Made by a program: the position numbers and the translations under genes
Part shown: positions 34,833 to 43,721 of the stretch, piece after piece
How the letters are laid out: every line of letters begins with the position of its first letter
Numbering within the stretch: the stretch's first letter is position 1
Source: Gemmatimonadota bacterium
Lineage (GTDB): Bacteria > Gemmatimonadota > Gemmatimonadetes > Palauibacterales > KS3-K002
Direction of reading: 5' to 3'
Assembly: GCA_020344215.1 (NCBI GenBank)
Contig: CP070815.1
Coordinates: 3,531,015-3,593,410 of the forward strand
DNA length: 62,396 nucleotides
Notes under the pieces: generated by a model
Databases searched by the model: none
Told to the model about the DNA's origin: nothing
The model's input: the letters and a program-made list of their open reading frames with translations, nothing else

Positions 34833-35354
34833 CTAGTTGGTTCCTGTTTCAGTCGAAGACTCCCCGTCCGCGCCGGCATCTTTGATGTTGGCGCACCAGT
34901 GGCTACCGCTTGACAGGTCGTGCCCGCTCACGAACCCGAACAGGCGCCAGTAGGGTCGTGTGGCCAGTACCAGGCACGCCTTCTCCATGACCTCTTCGTC
35001 GGAAAAGTCGCCCGGCGGCAAGAAGGCGAGTCCGCCCAGCGTCCACTTGCCGCGGCAGAACTCGGAATTCACTACAGGAGTCACCAGCTCGACCTGTGCT
35101 ACCCTGCCGTAACCCTCCACCTCGACCACGCGGCCGTCTAGACAGAAGAATTGGGACTCCACCACCGGATCACGCTCCCACTCGAGCCAGTGGTAGGCAA
35201 CACTGTCAACCACCGCCTTTGTGACGAAGGGCTGAGGGTAGTCGAGTAGATCCGCCACGTCCGGGCGATTCGCTGCGGCCAGCTGCGCCGACGCCGGGGC
35301 GGCCAGAGCAAGCGATGCTGCCGCGATGAGGAAGACGGTTGGGGCTCTCATCAT
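34833..35354 (-). CDS. Exported hypothetical protein
   Basis: A 173-residue protein with GGAGG before a tandem ATGATG start and a typical signal peptide (VFLIAAASLALAAPASA, cleaved before QLAAA). The mature part has about four cysteines (FFCLDG, FCRGKW, KACLV, HWCANI) that could form two disulfides, and tryptophan-rich segments. No family is recognised. It is a single gene, convergent with the symporter gene. Confidence 0.68.
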   Translation of the reverse strand: MMRAPTVFLIAAASLALAAPASAQLAAANRPDVADLLDYPQPFVTKAVVDSVAYHWLEWERDPVVESQFFCLDGRVVEVEGYGRVAQVELVTPVVNSEFCRGKWTLGGLAFLPPGDFSDEEVMEKACLVLATRPYWRLFGFVSGHDLSSGSHWCANIKDAGADGESSTETGTN

Positions 35355-35554
35355 CAAACCTCCACATATAGTTATATGCGAGGTCCGGCCATCGAAGTTC
35401 CCATGGAAGCTTCGTGTCAACGAGGACGCCCGCCTGTCGCTCGGTCTAAAGTGTTATGAAAGAGTTGGTTAAGGCTTGCGGCCCGAATGCGGGATCGCCG
35501 CCGGCGGAGTGTGGCCGTCTCCACTATCCTGGAGCAACCAGATGTGTTAAAGGC

Positions 35555-36097
35555 TCACCAAAGCTGCTCGAGCGGCAGGACGAAACCGTGGACCACGCCC
35601 TCACCGCTCAGCGCCGCGCCGGGCTCGAGCAGGGAGACGCTGCCGTCGGCCCGGTAGACGCGGGCGGCTCGCCGCTCGGGATCGACGACCCAGACGAGGC
35701 TGACACCCGCGTTCAGCCACTCGCCGACCTTGGCGAGCACCTCGCCGGGGCGGTCCTCGGCACCCAGGACCTCGACCACCAGGTCGGGCGCGTAGGCGGG
35801 ATAACCCTTGGGTTCTTCCTCCGGCAGGCGTTCCTTGACGATGAACGCTACATCCGGGGCCCGCACGGTATCGGGGTCCGACTCGATCTTGAACCCGGTT
35901 TCCGCGGTGTAGACGCGGCCCAAGCTTCCAGCCTTGACGTGGCCGGTGAGGTGATACGCTATCTCGTTCGCCACCGCCCCATGCCTGCCGCCCGCCGGCT
36001 CGCGCACGACCAGCCTGCCGCGGACGAGCTCCGACCGCTTGTGCGGCGGCTGATCGCGGAGCAGCTCCTCGGCCGTCATCAGCTTGGCACCACTCAT
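35555..36097 (-). CDS. Uma2-family (DUF820) PD-(D/E)XK nuclease-like protein
   Basis: A 180-residue protein with the Uma2/DUF820 core: MTAEELLRDQ, ELVRGRLVV, a conserved His/Ala/Asn segment (HGAVANEIAYHL), the nuclease-type APDVAF, then DLVVEVLGAEDRPGEVLAKVGEWLNAGVSLVWVVDPE. Asp, Glu and Lys fit a restriction-endonuclease fold. The physiological role of this family is unclear; members are abundant in cyanobacteria and other high-copy lineages. No methyltransferase or mobile element is next to it. Confidence 0.88.
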   Translation of the reverse strand: MSGAKLMTAEELLRDQPPHKRSELVRGRLVVREPAGGRHGAVANEIAYHLTGHVKAGSLGRVYTAETGFKIESDPDTVRAPDVAFIVKERLPEEEPKGYPAYAPDLVVEVLGAEDRPGEVLAKVGEWLNAGVSLVWVVDPERRAARVYRADGSVSLLEPGAALSGEGVVHGFVLPLEQLW

Positions 36098-36186
36098 ACG
36101 GCGACTATAACCGCTGGTGGCCTCTATGGCGAGCGAATCTAGGGGACGGGCCTCAACGGTTCGTCAACCGCGGGCAGCCGGCGGGC

Positions 36187-36957
36187 TCAGCCAACAAGCA
36201 GTTCGGGCAGCGCGGTAATCGAGTCGACCACCAGGTCCGGCTCCACCTCTGACGACTCCAATTCCTCGGCGCGGAACTTACCGGTCCGCACCATGATCCC
36301 CTGGATCCCGACGGCCTGGGCGCCGGCGATGTCGGCCTGCAGGTCGTCGCCTACCATCGCCACATCCGAGAGCTCGAGCCCCATCGACCGCGCTGCCGCC
36401 TCGAACATCGGTCGGCTCGGCTTGCCCACGAGCGTCGCCTGGCGCCCGGTCGCGTACTCCAAGGCGGCGACGAAGGCGCCCACGTCCAGCACCAGCTCGC
36501 CCCCCGTCTTCCAGTAGCGGTTGCGATGGAGGGCGACGAACTCGGCGCCTTCCAACAGCCAGCGGAAGACGCGGTTCATCACCTCGAACGTCCATGCCGA
36601 TCCCAGATCGCCGATCACCACCGCCTCAGGATGCTCGTCAACGATCTCGAACTCGGCGAACTCGGCGAACGAACCTTCGGGCAAGCAGACGGCGACGCGA
36701 CGGATCCCGTTACCTCGTAGCCAGGAGACGGCGGCGTGGGGCGGCGTGAAGATGTCGTCGGCGGTGGCAGGGATACCGAAGTCCGCAAGCCAGCCGGCGA
36801 TGGTGGACCGCGGCACCCGGGTCGTGTTGGTGGCGAAGCGGACGGCGAGACCACCGGCGCGCAACGCTTCGATCGCAGTCTCGGCGCCGGGAATCAGCCC
36901 CTCATCCTCGTAGACGGTGCCGTCGAGATCGAGCAGCAGTCCCGAAGGTCGTTTCAT
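36187..36957 (-). CDS. HAD-superfamily phosphatase (NagD/HAD-IIA type)
   Basis: A 256-residue phosphatase. HAD motif I DLDGTVYED (residues about 8-16), motif II ATNTT, motif III Lys in VGKPS, motif IV GDDLQADI, and the C2-type cap between motifs II and III place it with NagD/phosphoglycolate-phosphatase enzymes. The ATG at 36957 has GGAG-TAGGG upstream; a longer in-frame extension is rejected. The substrate is probably a phosphorylated small metabolite in the cytoplasm. Confidence 0.92.
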   Translation of the reverse strand: MKRPSGLLLDLDGTVYEDEGLIPGAETAIEALRAGGLAVRFATNTTRVPRSTIAGWLADFGIPATADDIFTPPHAAVSWLRGNGIRRVAVCLPEGSFAEFAEFEIVDEHPEAVVIGDLGSAWTFEVMNRVFRWLLEGAEFVALHRNRYWKTGGELVLDVGAFVAALEYATGRQATLVGKPSRPMFEAAARSMGLELSDVAMVGDDLQADIAGAQAVGIQGIMVRTGKFRAEELESSEVEPDLVVDSITALPELLVG

Positions 36958-37328
36958 CGCCCTACTCCAACGACGGCCGGGCAGCCTAGACCGCACCAGA
37001 CTATCAGGCGGCGATGCCCGACAACGTGTCTACCGACCGCGTGAATCATCCGCACCTCCAAAGCCGACAACGCTGGTCGCAAGGAGATTCCACTTAAGTG
37101 CAGGCAGGCGCGGTATGCAACCCATGAGCTCAAAAGTAACGCTGGGGAATGCGGAGTCGGATGTGGCTTGAGGATTCAGGGCCTGCTAAGGGATGTGGAT
37201 GAGGTGTAGACCCTGGTGGTGGGCACCTAGGGGCGGGTGACAGCTCTACCCGACCGGCGCCGCGTCCGCGGGCAGGTGGGCGCGCCGAGCGGTGCGGCCG
37301 CTCGACGAGCGGCGCCTGGGCTCGATGA
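36958..37328. other. Non-coding stretch upstream of the HAD gene
   Basis: No convincing gene, RNA or repeat is seen. Reading frames here are short, lack ribosome-binding sites and have poor codon bias. Its 3' part may contain decayed upstream sequence of the spondin-like remnant. Confidence 0.5.
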
Positions 37329-37562
37329 ATGGGAGCGCGCGCATCGTGGCCGATCTCCGGCGACGTCACATCGCAGCTCATGCTCTGGGACGCGGGGACC
37401 GAGGTGAACCAGAAGCCCGGCATCGGTCTCGATCAGGCTCCCCGCCAGTCGGGACCCGACAGCGGAGCGGCCGAAAGCGCGACGGTACGGTTGGTCGACG
37501 ATGGATTCACGTACCCCGGCGTATCGGACGTGATCAACGTGACCATCACACCGATCATGTAG
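37329..37562 (+). pseudogene. C-terminal remnant of a spondin-N-like exported protein
   Basis: A 77-residue frame whose main part (GDVTSQLMLWDAGTEVNQKPGIG, APRQSGP, a C-terminal DVINVTITPI) looks like the last third of the bacterial spondin_N domain, in particular WDAGTEVNQ. A full domain needs about 190 residues and a signal peptide; upstream in all frames I find no matching N-terminal part and an in-frame stop directly before the ATG. It is therefore likely a decayed gene. Confidence 0.5.
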
Positions 37563-37750
37563 CAGTGGGCCGGACTGCTGTCCGCAGGAGAACGTTAAGC
37601 TGCGCCCGGCCGTCAGCCGGGCGCAGCTTCATCGTGCTTGTCGAGCACCAGGCTCAAGCAGCAAGACGATCGGCCTAGCGCTGCGCGCTGATCTCTCTAA
37701 CTTCTTGTACGTTCACAGCGACACCCTCGATCTCGGTCGGGACAGTACCG

Positions 37751-38155
37751 ATGGGCAGACTCTCTCTGAGTTTCGTTTCGGCACTAGTGATCATGTACGC
37801 GGTCACGTTCCTAGTGTATGGAAGCGTTGCGGCAGCTACGGGTCTGGAGCCCCCGGAAGGCGCGTCTCCTGGCGTCTTTCTTCTCAGTGTGCTGGTCGTG
37901 AAGATCGGGTTAGCCGCTGCTTTCGTCTTGATCTTCTACATCGCTCGGCAGGCGTTAGTCGGACGCTGGGTGCCTTACGCCTTCGCTTGGTGGCTCATGT
38001 TCGTCGTCGCCGAAGTGGGGCAGGCGATAGGCCCGAACTATGGTTGGACCGAGGCCATCGCTGGGATCGTATCGGAGACTGTTTATTGTCCGCTGGCGGC
38101 GCTAGTGACCAACTGGTTGCTCCGGCCAACGGTGCCGCGGGTCACAGGCACGTAG
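37751..38155 (+). CDS. Small four-helix membrane protein
   Basis: A 134-residue hydrophobic protein with about four transmembrane helices (LSFVSALVIMYAVTFLVYG, FLLSVLVVKIGLAAAFVLIFYIA, PYAFAWWLMFVVAEVG, AGIVSETVYCPLAALVTNWLL). No family is recognised. The ribosome-binding site is weak (GGGAC). It is followed by a VOC remnant. Confidence 0.55.
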   Translation: MGRLSLSFVSALVIMYAVTFLVYGSVAAATGLEPPEGASPGVFLLSVLVVKIGLAAAFVLIFYIARQALVGRWVPYAFAWWLMFVVAEVGQAIGPNYGWTEAIAGIVSETVYCPLAALVTNWLLRPTVPRVTGT

Positions 38156-38180
38156 CTGAGGCTGTCTCCCACGCGCTCAC

Positions 38181-38384
38181 GGCGCCTTCGTCGCGGTGTC
38201 CGGCGTGGAGAGCCTCTGGAACCGGGTCCGGGACAGTCAGGCGGAGGTAATCGAGGAATTGCGGGATGCCGACTTCGGCCATGGGGTCGTGTTCAAGGGG
38301 TTCACGATACGAGACCCGGATGGTAATGTCCTGCGAATCGGCGAACCGCTCCACGGCAAAGATCCGTCGAGTTCGCCCGAATGA
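38181..38384 (+). pseudogene. C-terminal remnant of a VOC/glyoxalase-like protein
   Basis: The frame reads AFVAVSGVESLWNRV, then a helix, then KGFTIRDPDGNVLRIGEPL, which is the typical last beta-alpha-beta unit and D-P-D-G-N-V-L ending of single-domain VOC proteins. The N-terminal half is missing and no start codon with a ribosome-binding site exists. It fills most of the 336-bp gap between two membrane-protein genes. Confidence 0.55.
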
Positions 38385-38491
38385 GGGCTGGACGTCGTAA
38401 CAAGCTCTTGCAGCTGGCACTTCCGAACGCTGATCCGTTCTATGGGAGCGATGGCTAGGCCGCGCCGAGGCGGCGATCGATTCTCAAGCAG

Positions 38492-38941
38492 ATGAACGGC
38501 AAGCGGACACTGCCCCCGACTTACGTATTCCTCGCCCTGCTGGTGATGGTTGGACTCCATTTCCTGATGCCGGTGGCAACAGTTATCGCTTGGCCGTGGC
38601 GGCTGGTCGGTATCGGCCCGTTGGTGACCGGCGTGATCATCAATGTGATCGCCGATCGGGCTTTCCAGAAAGCGGGGACGACAGTCAAGCCTTTTCAGCA
38701 ATCCAGCGCCTTGATCACCAGCGGAGTCTACCGTTTCAGTCGTCACCCAATGTACCTCGGTATCGTGCTGACTATCGTTGGCATTGCCTGCTTGATGGGC
38801 TCGCTGGCACCGTTCGCCGTCATTCCCTTCTTGGCACTTCTGCTGGACAGACGCTTCATTCGAATAGAGGAGCGGATGCTCGAGGAGAGGTTTGACGAGG
38901 CTTGGCTCCAGTACAAGGCCCGAGTCCGCCGCTGGATATAG
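38492..38941 (+). CDS. Isoprenylcysteine-methyltransferase-like membrane protein (ICMT/PEMT family)
   Basis: A 149-residue membrane protein with four to five helices and the ICMT/PEMT signature: GVYRFSRHPMYLG and, near the C-terminus, EERMLEERFDEAWLQYKARVRRW. These residues bind S-adenosylmethionine in the eukaryotic isoprenylcysteine methyltransferase; bacterial members methylate lipids or unknown substrates. The next gene begins 45 bp downstream. Confidence 0.85.
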   Translation: MNGKRTLPPTYVFLALLVMVGLHFLMPVATVIAWPWRLVGIGPLVTGVIINVIADRAFQKAGTTVKPFQQSSALITSGVYRFSRHPMYLGIVLTIVGIACLMGSLAPFAVIPFLALLLDRRFIRIEERMLEERFDEAWLQYKARVRRWI

Positions 38942-38985
38942 GATTGCTGAGATGGCCAACCTCCCGGACCCAGAGGAGATCGGCG

Positions 38986-39336
38986 ATGACTGTCCGCATA
39001 CAGAAGCTTGCGGCGTACCTGTTAGCTCTGCAGGGCATCATTTACACGGCGTCTACGGTCGCGTTGTTCGACAGCCTGTCCGTCGATGCCTTACGGTTCG
39101 CCGGCACCGGGCTCGGCTGGATCTTCTTGGCCTTGCTGAATCTCAGCGCGCTAACCAGCCGGACCCGACGGGCCGAGCTACTGACCGTCGGCGCCAATGG
39201 TGTAGGGCTCCTCTACTTCGTGCTGTTGGCCGTCGCAGTACCTGACTGGCGCACTGCCGTCGCAATCCTGCTCGTACTGGGGTGTCTTGTAGGATCGGTG
39301 ACGGCGCTACGGTCGCGCAGGCGCGATTCGTCCTGA
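38986..39336 (+). CDS. Small membrane protein
   Basis: A 116-residue protein; GAGGAG precedes the ATG at 38986 by eight bases. Four hydrophobic segments (LAAYLLALQGIIYTAST, GLGWIFLALLNLSAL, GANGVGLLYFVLLAVAV, AVAILLVLGCLVGSV) indicate an integral membrane protein. No family is recognised. It probably shares a transcript with the ICMT-like gene. Confidence 0.65.
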   Translation: MTVRIQKLAAYLLALQGIIYTASTVALFDSLSVDALRFAGTGLGWIFLALLNLSALTSRTRRAELLTVGANGVGLLYFVLLAVAVPDWRTAVAILLVLGCLVGSVTALRSRRRDSS

Positions 39337-39337
39337 A

Positions 39338-40804
39338 TCAGCCGCGCAAGGGCCGGATTGTCAAAACGGTCCCTTCGACCTCGATGTCGGCGAGCGGCGC
39401 GTGCAACGTGACGCCCGGCGCTTCGACCAGGACGTCGGCAGCGCCTTCAATACTACCATCCGCGAGCTCGAACGGCTCGCCGCCAACGCTGACCTTCACC
39501 TCACTCGGCGAGCCGACCACCGCCTCGAGCGTGCCCCTCAGCTGATCGTGCACCACCGGCGCCGTGAACTCGGCGTGCAGCGCGCTGCTGGCACAGGCGA
39601 CGAACCAGCGCGTGTGGAGGAGCACGCCCGCGTCCACCTGCAGAAGGTTCTGCGGGTCGATCCCGCACATCCCTATGTAGCCCAGTGCCTCGCCCGAGAT
39701 GACGAGTCGCAGGCCGGGCCTTGAGAGCGCGCTGTCCGCCTGCGCCCGGCGCAGCTGGCGATGCGCGTCGACCGACCGCTCGGCAAGCTCGCCCAGCTCT
39801 GCGCCGCCGTGCTCCATATACGCCTCCAGTTCCCAGGCGCGCTGACGTGTCCAGAAACCGACGACCTCGGCCAGAGCGTCCTGCAGCGTGGAGTTCTCTT
39901 GCATCAGCCACTCTTTCCAGTCGAAGTCGGCCAACCGATCGAGGATGAGCGATTGGGCGGGGCCGGTTCTGTAGAATCGCTGGCGAAACGAGCGGCTCGT
40001 ATCCGTGATGAGCGCGTCCAGATCGCCGAGCATGCGCTCGACTTCGCGCGCCGCGCCCGACTCGTACCTCGGGTGGTGCGTGAGGATCGCGACCGCGCGC
40101 AGGCCGGCGTACTGGGCCAATCCCTCGTTGAGCTCGGCCATCTTCTCGAACTCGGACAGCTCGGCCCCCAGCCGCCGGTGGCGCCCTTCGCGAACGGCGA
40201 CGAACTGCAGGGCGAGCGTTAGCGCCTGGCCAGCAGAGCCCTCGGCCAGCGCAGCTTCCAGCAATCGCCCCTCCAGGGCAAACGCCGCCTCGTTCTCCGC
40301 GTCGAAGACCGGGTAGCGTGTCACCAGGAACGCGTTCTCACCCTGTCCGAAGCGTTTACCGTCTTCGCGCACGCCGCCCTGGAAGACGTGGAAAGCCTCG
40401 TGGACGGTGAGTCCGACGAGCCGCACGACGTCCGGCCGGTGAACCACGACCTGCGCCGTCCCGCGACCCTCGAGCAGCGTACCGGTGCTCGCCGCGGCCC
40501 GTGCCGCCTCCGGTTGCCAGCCGGCGCCATCCAGCTCACCGATCGCCTCGAACCCGTCCGGCAGCGCGCCGCGCCAGCCCATCAGCAGTGTACCCTGCTC
40601 CGGAAAGACGTAGAGTACCGGGATCGTGTCGGGCCGGAACCCGGGCCAGATGGAATCGGGTCCCAGCGGGCCCAGCTCGACGACCTGGCGGTGGGCCCTA
40701 CCCACCTCGACGACGGCGTCCCACGGCGGCTCCTGGGCGGCGACAGGTGCGGGTGCCGTGATCGATAGACAGACGGCTACGAGCAGACAGGCACTTCTCG
40801 GCAT
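39338..40804 (-). CDS. Exported HExxH-type putative metallopeptidase
   Basis: A 488-residue protein with a signal peptide ending at VAAQ. The segment LTVHEAFHVFQ carries an HExxH zinc motif (about residue 155), with a candidate third ligand in DAENEAAFALEGRLLE and a later NEGLAQYAGL segment, so a gluzincin-like peptidase is likely. The rest shows no known domain; a beta-rich C-terminal region follows from about residue 390. The long in-frame extension upstream of 40804 lacks a start. A TATAAT box lies 74 bp upstream on this strand. Substrate unknown. Confidence 0.72.
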   Translation of the reverse strand: MPRSACLLVAVCLSITAPAPVAAQEPPWDAVVEVGRAHRQVVELGPLGPDSIWPGFRPDTIPVLYVFPEQGTLLMGWRGALPDGFEAIGELDGAGWQPEAARAAASTGTLLEGRGTAQVVVHRPDVVRLVGLTVHEAFHVFQGGVREDGKRFGQGENAFLVTRYPVFDAENEAAFALEGRLLEAALAEGSAGQALTLALQFVAVREGRHRRLGAELSEFEKMAELNEGLAQYAGLRAVAILTHHPRYESGAAREVERMLGDLDALITDTSRSFRQRFYRTGPAQSLILDRLADFDWKEWLMQENSTLQDALAEVVGFWTRQRAWELEAYMEHGGAELGELAERSVDAHRQLRRAQADSALSRPGLRLVISGEALGYIGMCGIDPQNLLQVDAGVLLHTRWFVACASSALHAEFTAPVVHDQLRGTLEAVVGSPSEVKVSVGGEPFELADGSIEGAADVLVEAPGVTLHAPLADIEVEGTVLTIRPLRG

Positions 40805-41151
40805 GGCATCGCTCCGTGGCAATCGATGGACGATGTGGCTCTGGCGCTTCGCGGCGCACCCCTTGTCTGTTGACTGTATTATAGATGGACGAGATCCGCT
40901 CGGCGTTGCAGCGCTCCCTGCAACGCGATTCAGCGGTATGAAAAAGGTTGCGGGTGCGGCCGCCGCCGGCGACCACACCACGGCGCGAAGCGTTCGCCAG
41001 CTCCGCCTTCGCCAATCTCGTCGTCCGCAACGGGTTACCGGGTGAAGCGATCGAGCGTTCCGGGCCGCGTCGTCGACCTGGCCCCGCGCTTGCACTGTCC
41101 GACCTCGCCCGAATCTCCGCAGCGAGTGACGAACCTAGAAAGGAGCCCGCC
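40805..41151. other. Divergent intergenic region
   Basis: No gene is supported here. It holds the promoter candidate for the metallopeptidase (40878-40883) and a G/C-rich stretch ahead of the lipoprotein gene, whose own AAGGAG ribosome-binding site is at the right end. Confidence 0.5.
40878..40883 (-). promoter_or_regulatory. Perfect TATAAT -10 box
   Basis: TATAAT on the minus strand, 74 bp before the metallopeptidase ATG. The -35 region at 17-bp spacing is a poor match, so this is a moderate sigma-70-type promoter candidate. Confidence 0.4.
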
Positions 41152-41787
41152 ATGAGAACATCCATCCTCCTATGTCTCGCTGCGGCGCTGGTCGCGTTAT
41201 TCGGCTGCAGCCAGGACACGAGCGTCACCGACCCGGAGGCTGGGGCGCTGGTCTTCGACGCGCCGCTCGACCTCACCGAGGACCCGGACGGCGGAACCTG
41301 TCCCGACGTCTACTGGGAGACGACGGAAGAACTGGGCGACGGCCTTACGCTCACCTGGACGTCGGTGCTGGGCGGCTTCGATTACACGGTGGGCCAGGCG
41401 TACAACGCCACGACCACCTGGTCGCTGTCGTCATCGACCGGGCCGGTACCGTCGGCGAGCTTCGTCGAATTAGGTGAGCGGGCGAAGGGGAAGAACACCT
41501 GGACGCCGAAAGCGAAAAACGATCCCGTCACCGGCAGCTTCGACCCCGGCACGCCGGGCGACGGCACCCTGCCGCTCACCGTGAACATGTCCGCAATGCA
41601 CCGCGGCGACGAGGATGACCTGGACGGCGATGGGGCTCCCGACTGGCAGGGTCTCATCGGCAACGGCCATTTCTGGCTGGTGATCGAGCTGGAAGGCTTC
41701 AACAAGTCCATCAAGATGGGCGTCAACGTCCACCTCGAGGATCCAGACGAGAGCTTCGCGGACCGCTGCCCGACGGGATCCGGCTAG
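41152..41787 (+). CDS. Lipoprotein of unknown function
   Basis: A 211-residue protein; AAGGAG precedes the ATG at 41152. It has a lipoprotein signal (LFGC) and a mature part of beta-strand character, rich in Thr, Ser and Asp, with a DEDDLDGDGAPDWQG segment that resembles a calcium-binding DxDxDG loop. No family is recognised. Surface exposure and metal binding are inferences. Confidence 0.65.
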   Translation: MRTSILLCLAAALVALFGCSQDTSVTDPEAGALVFDAPLDLTEDPDGGTCPDVYWETTEELGDGLTLTWTSVLGGFDYTVGQAYNATTTWSLSSSTGPVPSASFVELGERAKGKNTWTPKAKNDPVTGSFDPGTPGDGTLPLTVNMSAMHRGDEDDLDGDGAPDWQGLIGNGHFWLVIELEGFNKSIKMGVNVHLEDPDESFADRCPTGSG

Positions 41788-42021
41788 GTCCCGACCCGCA
41801 GCCCCGCCGCGCGTCCTCACAGTCCGGAAGAGGGTGGGGAGCGGCCGCGTTCGAACAGCGCCCCGCACCCCGCCCTCCGCCCCCCACACCCCCTGACTTG
41901 CCCGGCACACCGGTCAACTGGATCTTGTACGCAATCCAGTCGCACGCCTCTCATCGCTATTGCAGGCGGCAACTCTAAACGTCCCAGTACTACACACAGC
42001 AACGCAGTTGGGTGACACACG

Positions 42022-42690
42022 ATGATCGACGCAGCACGACTCGTTCAGAGCGTTCGGGAGGATCTCAGGAAGATCGACGACTACATCCGCGAGCATCCCT
42101 ATCCCGACGCGCTGATGAGAGGGGAGGTCTCGGCGGAAGCGCTCCGCGCATTCCCCGGGCATCAGTATCACATCATCACCAGCGACCTCCGCTCACTCGC
42201 CCTGCTGGTCCAGCGGTTCGGCGACGCGCCCAGCCGCGACTTCCTGATGGGGATCCTCGACGGCGAGCGGCAAGGACTCGATGGACTGCTGGCGATGGCC
42301 GGCAAGCTGGGGATGAGCGAGGAAGACTTGAAGGACTACGAAGTCTCGGCCGAGGGCTTCGCCTACACCACCTTCATGGCCTGGCAGGCACTGTACGCCA
42401 GCGCCGCCGAGTTCGTGATCGGCATCCTCGTCAACTTCGCGGCGTGGGGGCACAACTGCGGCCGGATGAGCGCGGCGCTGCAGCAGAGCTACGGGTTCAC
42501 CGACGAAGAGACGGCCTTCCTCGATGCGTTCGCCAACATGCCGCCGTTCGAGGAGGTAGCGCTGGCGATCATCCAGGACGGGCTCGACCGCGGCGAGCAG
42601 CCGGCGCGGCTCCGACGCAGCGCGCGCCTCTTTCAGGCCTACGAGCTGATGTTCTGGGACGCCATGGCCGCGGCCGCGAAGGCCGCCTGA
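42022..42690 (+). CDS. TenA/PqqC-like haem-oxygenase-fold protein
   Basis: A 222-residue all-helical protein of the TenA/PqqC/CADD-like group (about 220 residues is typical). It has the family-like stretches FPGHQYHIITSDLRSLALLVQRF, DYEVSAEGFAYTTFMAW and AAWGHNCGRMSAAL, in which His and Glu residues could bind a cofactor or two metal ions. TenA enzymes hydrolyse thiamin breakdown products; PqqC and CADD-type members oxidise aromatic substrates. Which reaction applies here is undecided. No Shine-Dalgarno is evident. It ends 31 bp before the DUF1445 gene and is probably co-transcribed. Confidence 0.75.
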   Translation: MIDAARLVQSVREDLRKIDDYIREHPYPDALMRGEVSAEALRAFPGHQYHIITSDLRSLALLVQRFGDAPSRDFLMGILDGERQGLDGLLAMAGKLGMSEEDLKDYEVSAEGFAYTTFMAWQALYASAAEFVIGILVNFAAWGHNCGRMSAALQQSYGFTDEETAFLDAFANMPPFEEVALAIIQDGLDRGEQPARLRRSARLFQAYELMFWDAMAAAAKAA

Positions 42691-42721
42691 CGACGCGCCG
42701 GCCAGACCGGGGAGTAGCAGG

Positions 42722-43510
42722 ATGGACCCGCTCTCTCCCAAGCAGATGCGTGAGAGGATCCGGGCCGGCGCCTGGCAGGGTCCGACGGCCGGATGCTGCG
42801 CCGATTATGCCCAAGCCAACTTGGTGGTCGTCACCAAGGCGTTGGCGGACGACTTCCTCCTCTTCTGCCACCGCAACCCCAAGCCCTGCCCGCTGCTCGA
42901 GCTGACGGAACCCGGCGACCCTGAGTCGAGGGTCCTCGCGCCCGGCGCCGACCTCCGCACCGACCTACCCAGATACCGGGTCTACAGGAACGGCGAGCTG
43001 GCGCAGGAGGTCGCCGATCTCCTTTCGATCTGGCGCAATGATCTCGTCGGCTTTCTCCTCGGCTGCAGCTTCACCTTCGAGTGGGCGCTACAAAAGGCGG
43101 GAATACCGATCCGGCATATCGAGGAGGGTGCGAACGTCCCGATGTACATCACGGGTCGCGCCTGCCGACCGGCCGGGCCGTTCGCCGGCCCGCTCGTGGT
43201 CTCTATGCGACCCATACCGTCGGACCAGGTGCCGCTGGCCGTCGAGGTCACCGGGCGCTTCCCGCTGGCGCATGGCGCGCCCGTCCACATCGGTGACCCG
43301 GATGCCCTGGGGATCGCCGACCTGGGCCGACCCGAATTCGGCGATCCGGTCTCGGTCGGTCCCGACGAGACCCCCGTCTTCTGGGCCTGCGGTGTCACCC
43401 CACAAGCCGTGGCGATGCGTGCGAAGCCGGAGCTGATAATCACCCAGGCGCCCGGCCACATGCTCATCGCCGATCGACGTCACGACCAGTTGACCGACCT
43501 CGGCCGCTGA
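42722..43510 (+). CDS. DUF1445 / D-glutamate cyclase-like hydro-lyase
   Basis: A 262-residue protein; the GGGGAG ribosome-binding site is near the ATG. It matches the DUF1445 (putative hydro-lyase, YcsI; eukaryotic D-glutamate cyclase domain) family over its full length: FLLGCSFTFEWAL, VPMYITGRAC, PLVVSMRPI, HGAPVHIGDP, GIADLGRPEFGD and PVFWACGVTPQA are all conserved. The human homologue converts D-glutamate to 5-oxo-D-proline. The last 20 codons together with about 110 bp of downstream DNA are repeated 800 bp further on. Confidence 0.92.
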   Translation: MDPLSPKQMRERIRAGAWQGPTAGCCADYAQANLVVVTKALADDFLLFCHRNPKPCPLLELTEPGDPESRVLAPGADLRTDLPRYRVYRNGELAQEVADLLSIWRNDLVGFLLGCSFTFEWALQKAGIPIRHIEEGANVPMYITGRACRPAGPFAGPLVVSMRPIPSDQVPLAVEVTGRFPLAHGAPVHIGDPDALGIADLGRPEFGDPVSVGPDETPVFWACGVTPQAVAMRAKPELIITQAPGHMLIADRRHDQLTDLGR

Positions 43511-43616
43511 AGGCACCCGAGCCCCGATCAGGTGCCCGTCGCTGGTCTCGCGGCGGTGGCCGCTGTTATCTTTCGCTCGGGAGAACCAACCAGAAAACGA
43601 ACTACTATCGCTATTG
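43445..43616 (+). repeat. Direct repeat unit, copy 1 (end of DUF1445 gene plus downstream DNA)
   Basis: The segment running from the PGHMLIADR codons through the stop to the TATCTTTCG-CTCGGGAGA stretch recurs, diverged, at 44273-44421. Conserved pieces include GCTCATCGCCGATC, GACCGACCTC and TATCTTTCG.TCGGGAGA. Both copies lie directly upstream of a small exported-protein gene. Confidence 0.65.
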
Positions 43617-43721
43617 GCCCGGGACGCCTGCGTATCCTCTCGCAGCGACCCGCAGCCCGAGGCGAGTTAGGCCGCGCATCTGGTAGGACAAGTGGCCCTT
43701 CCCCCCGACACGGAGGGTACG

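Noticed and set aside
35555..36097. Uma2 nuclease as part of a restriction-modification or mobile element
   Set aside because: No methyltransferase, integrase, transposase or direct repeats are seen beside it.
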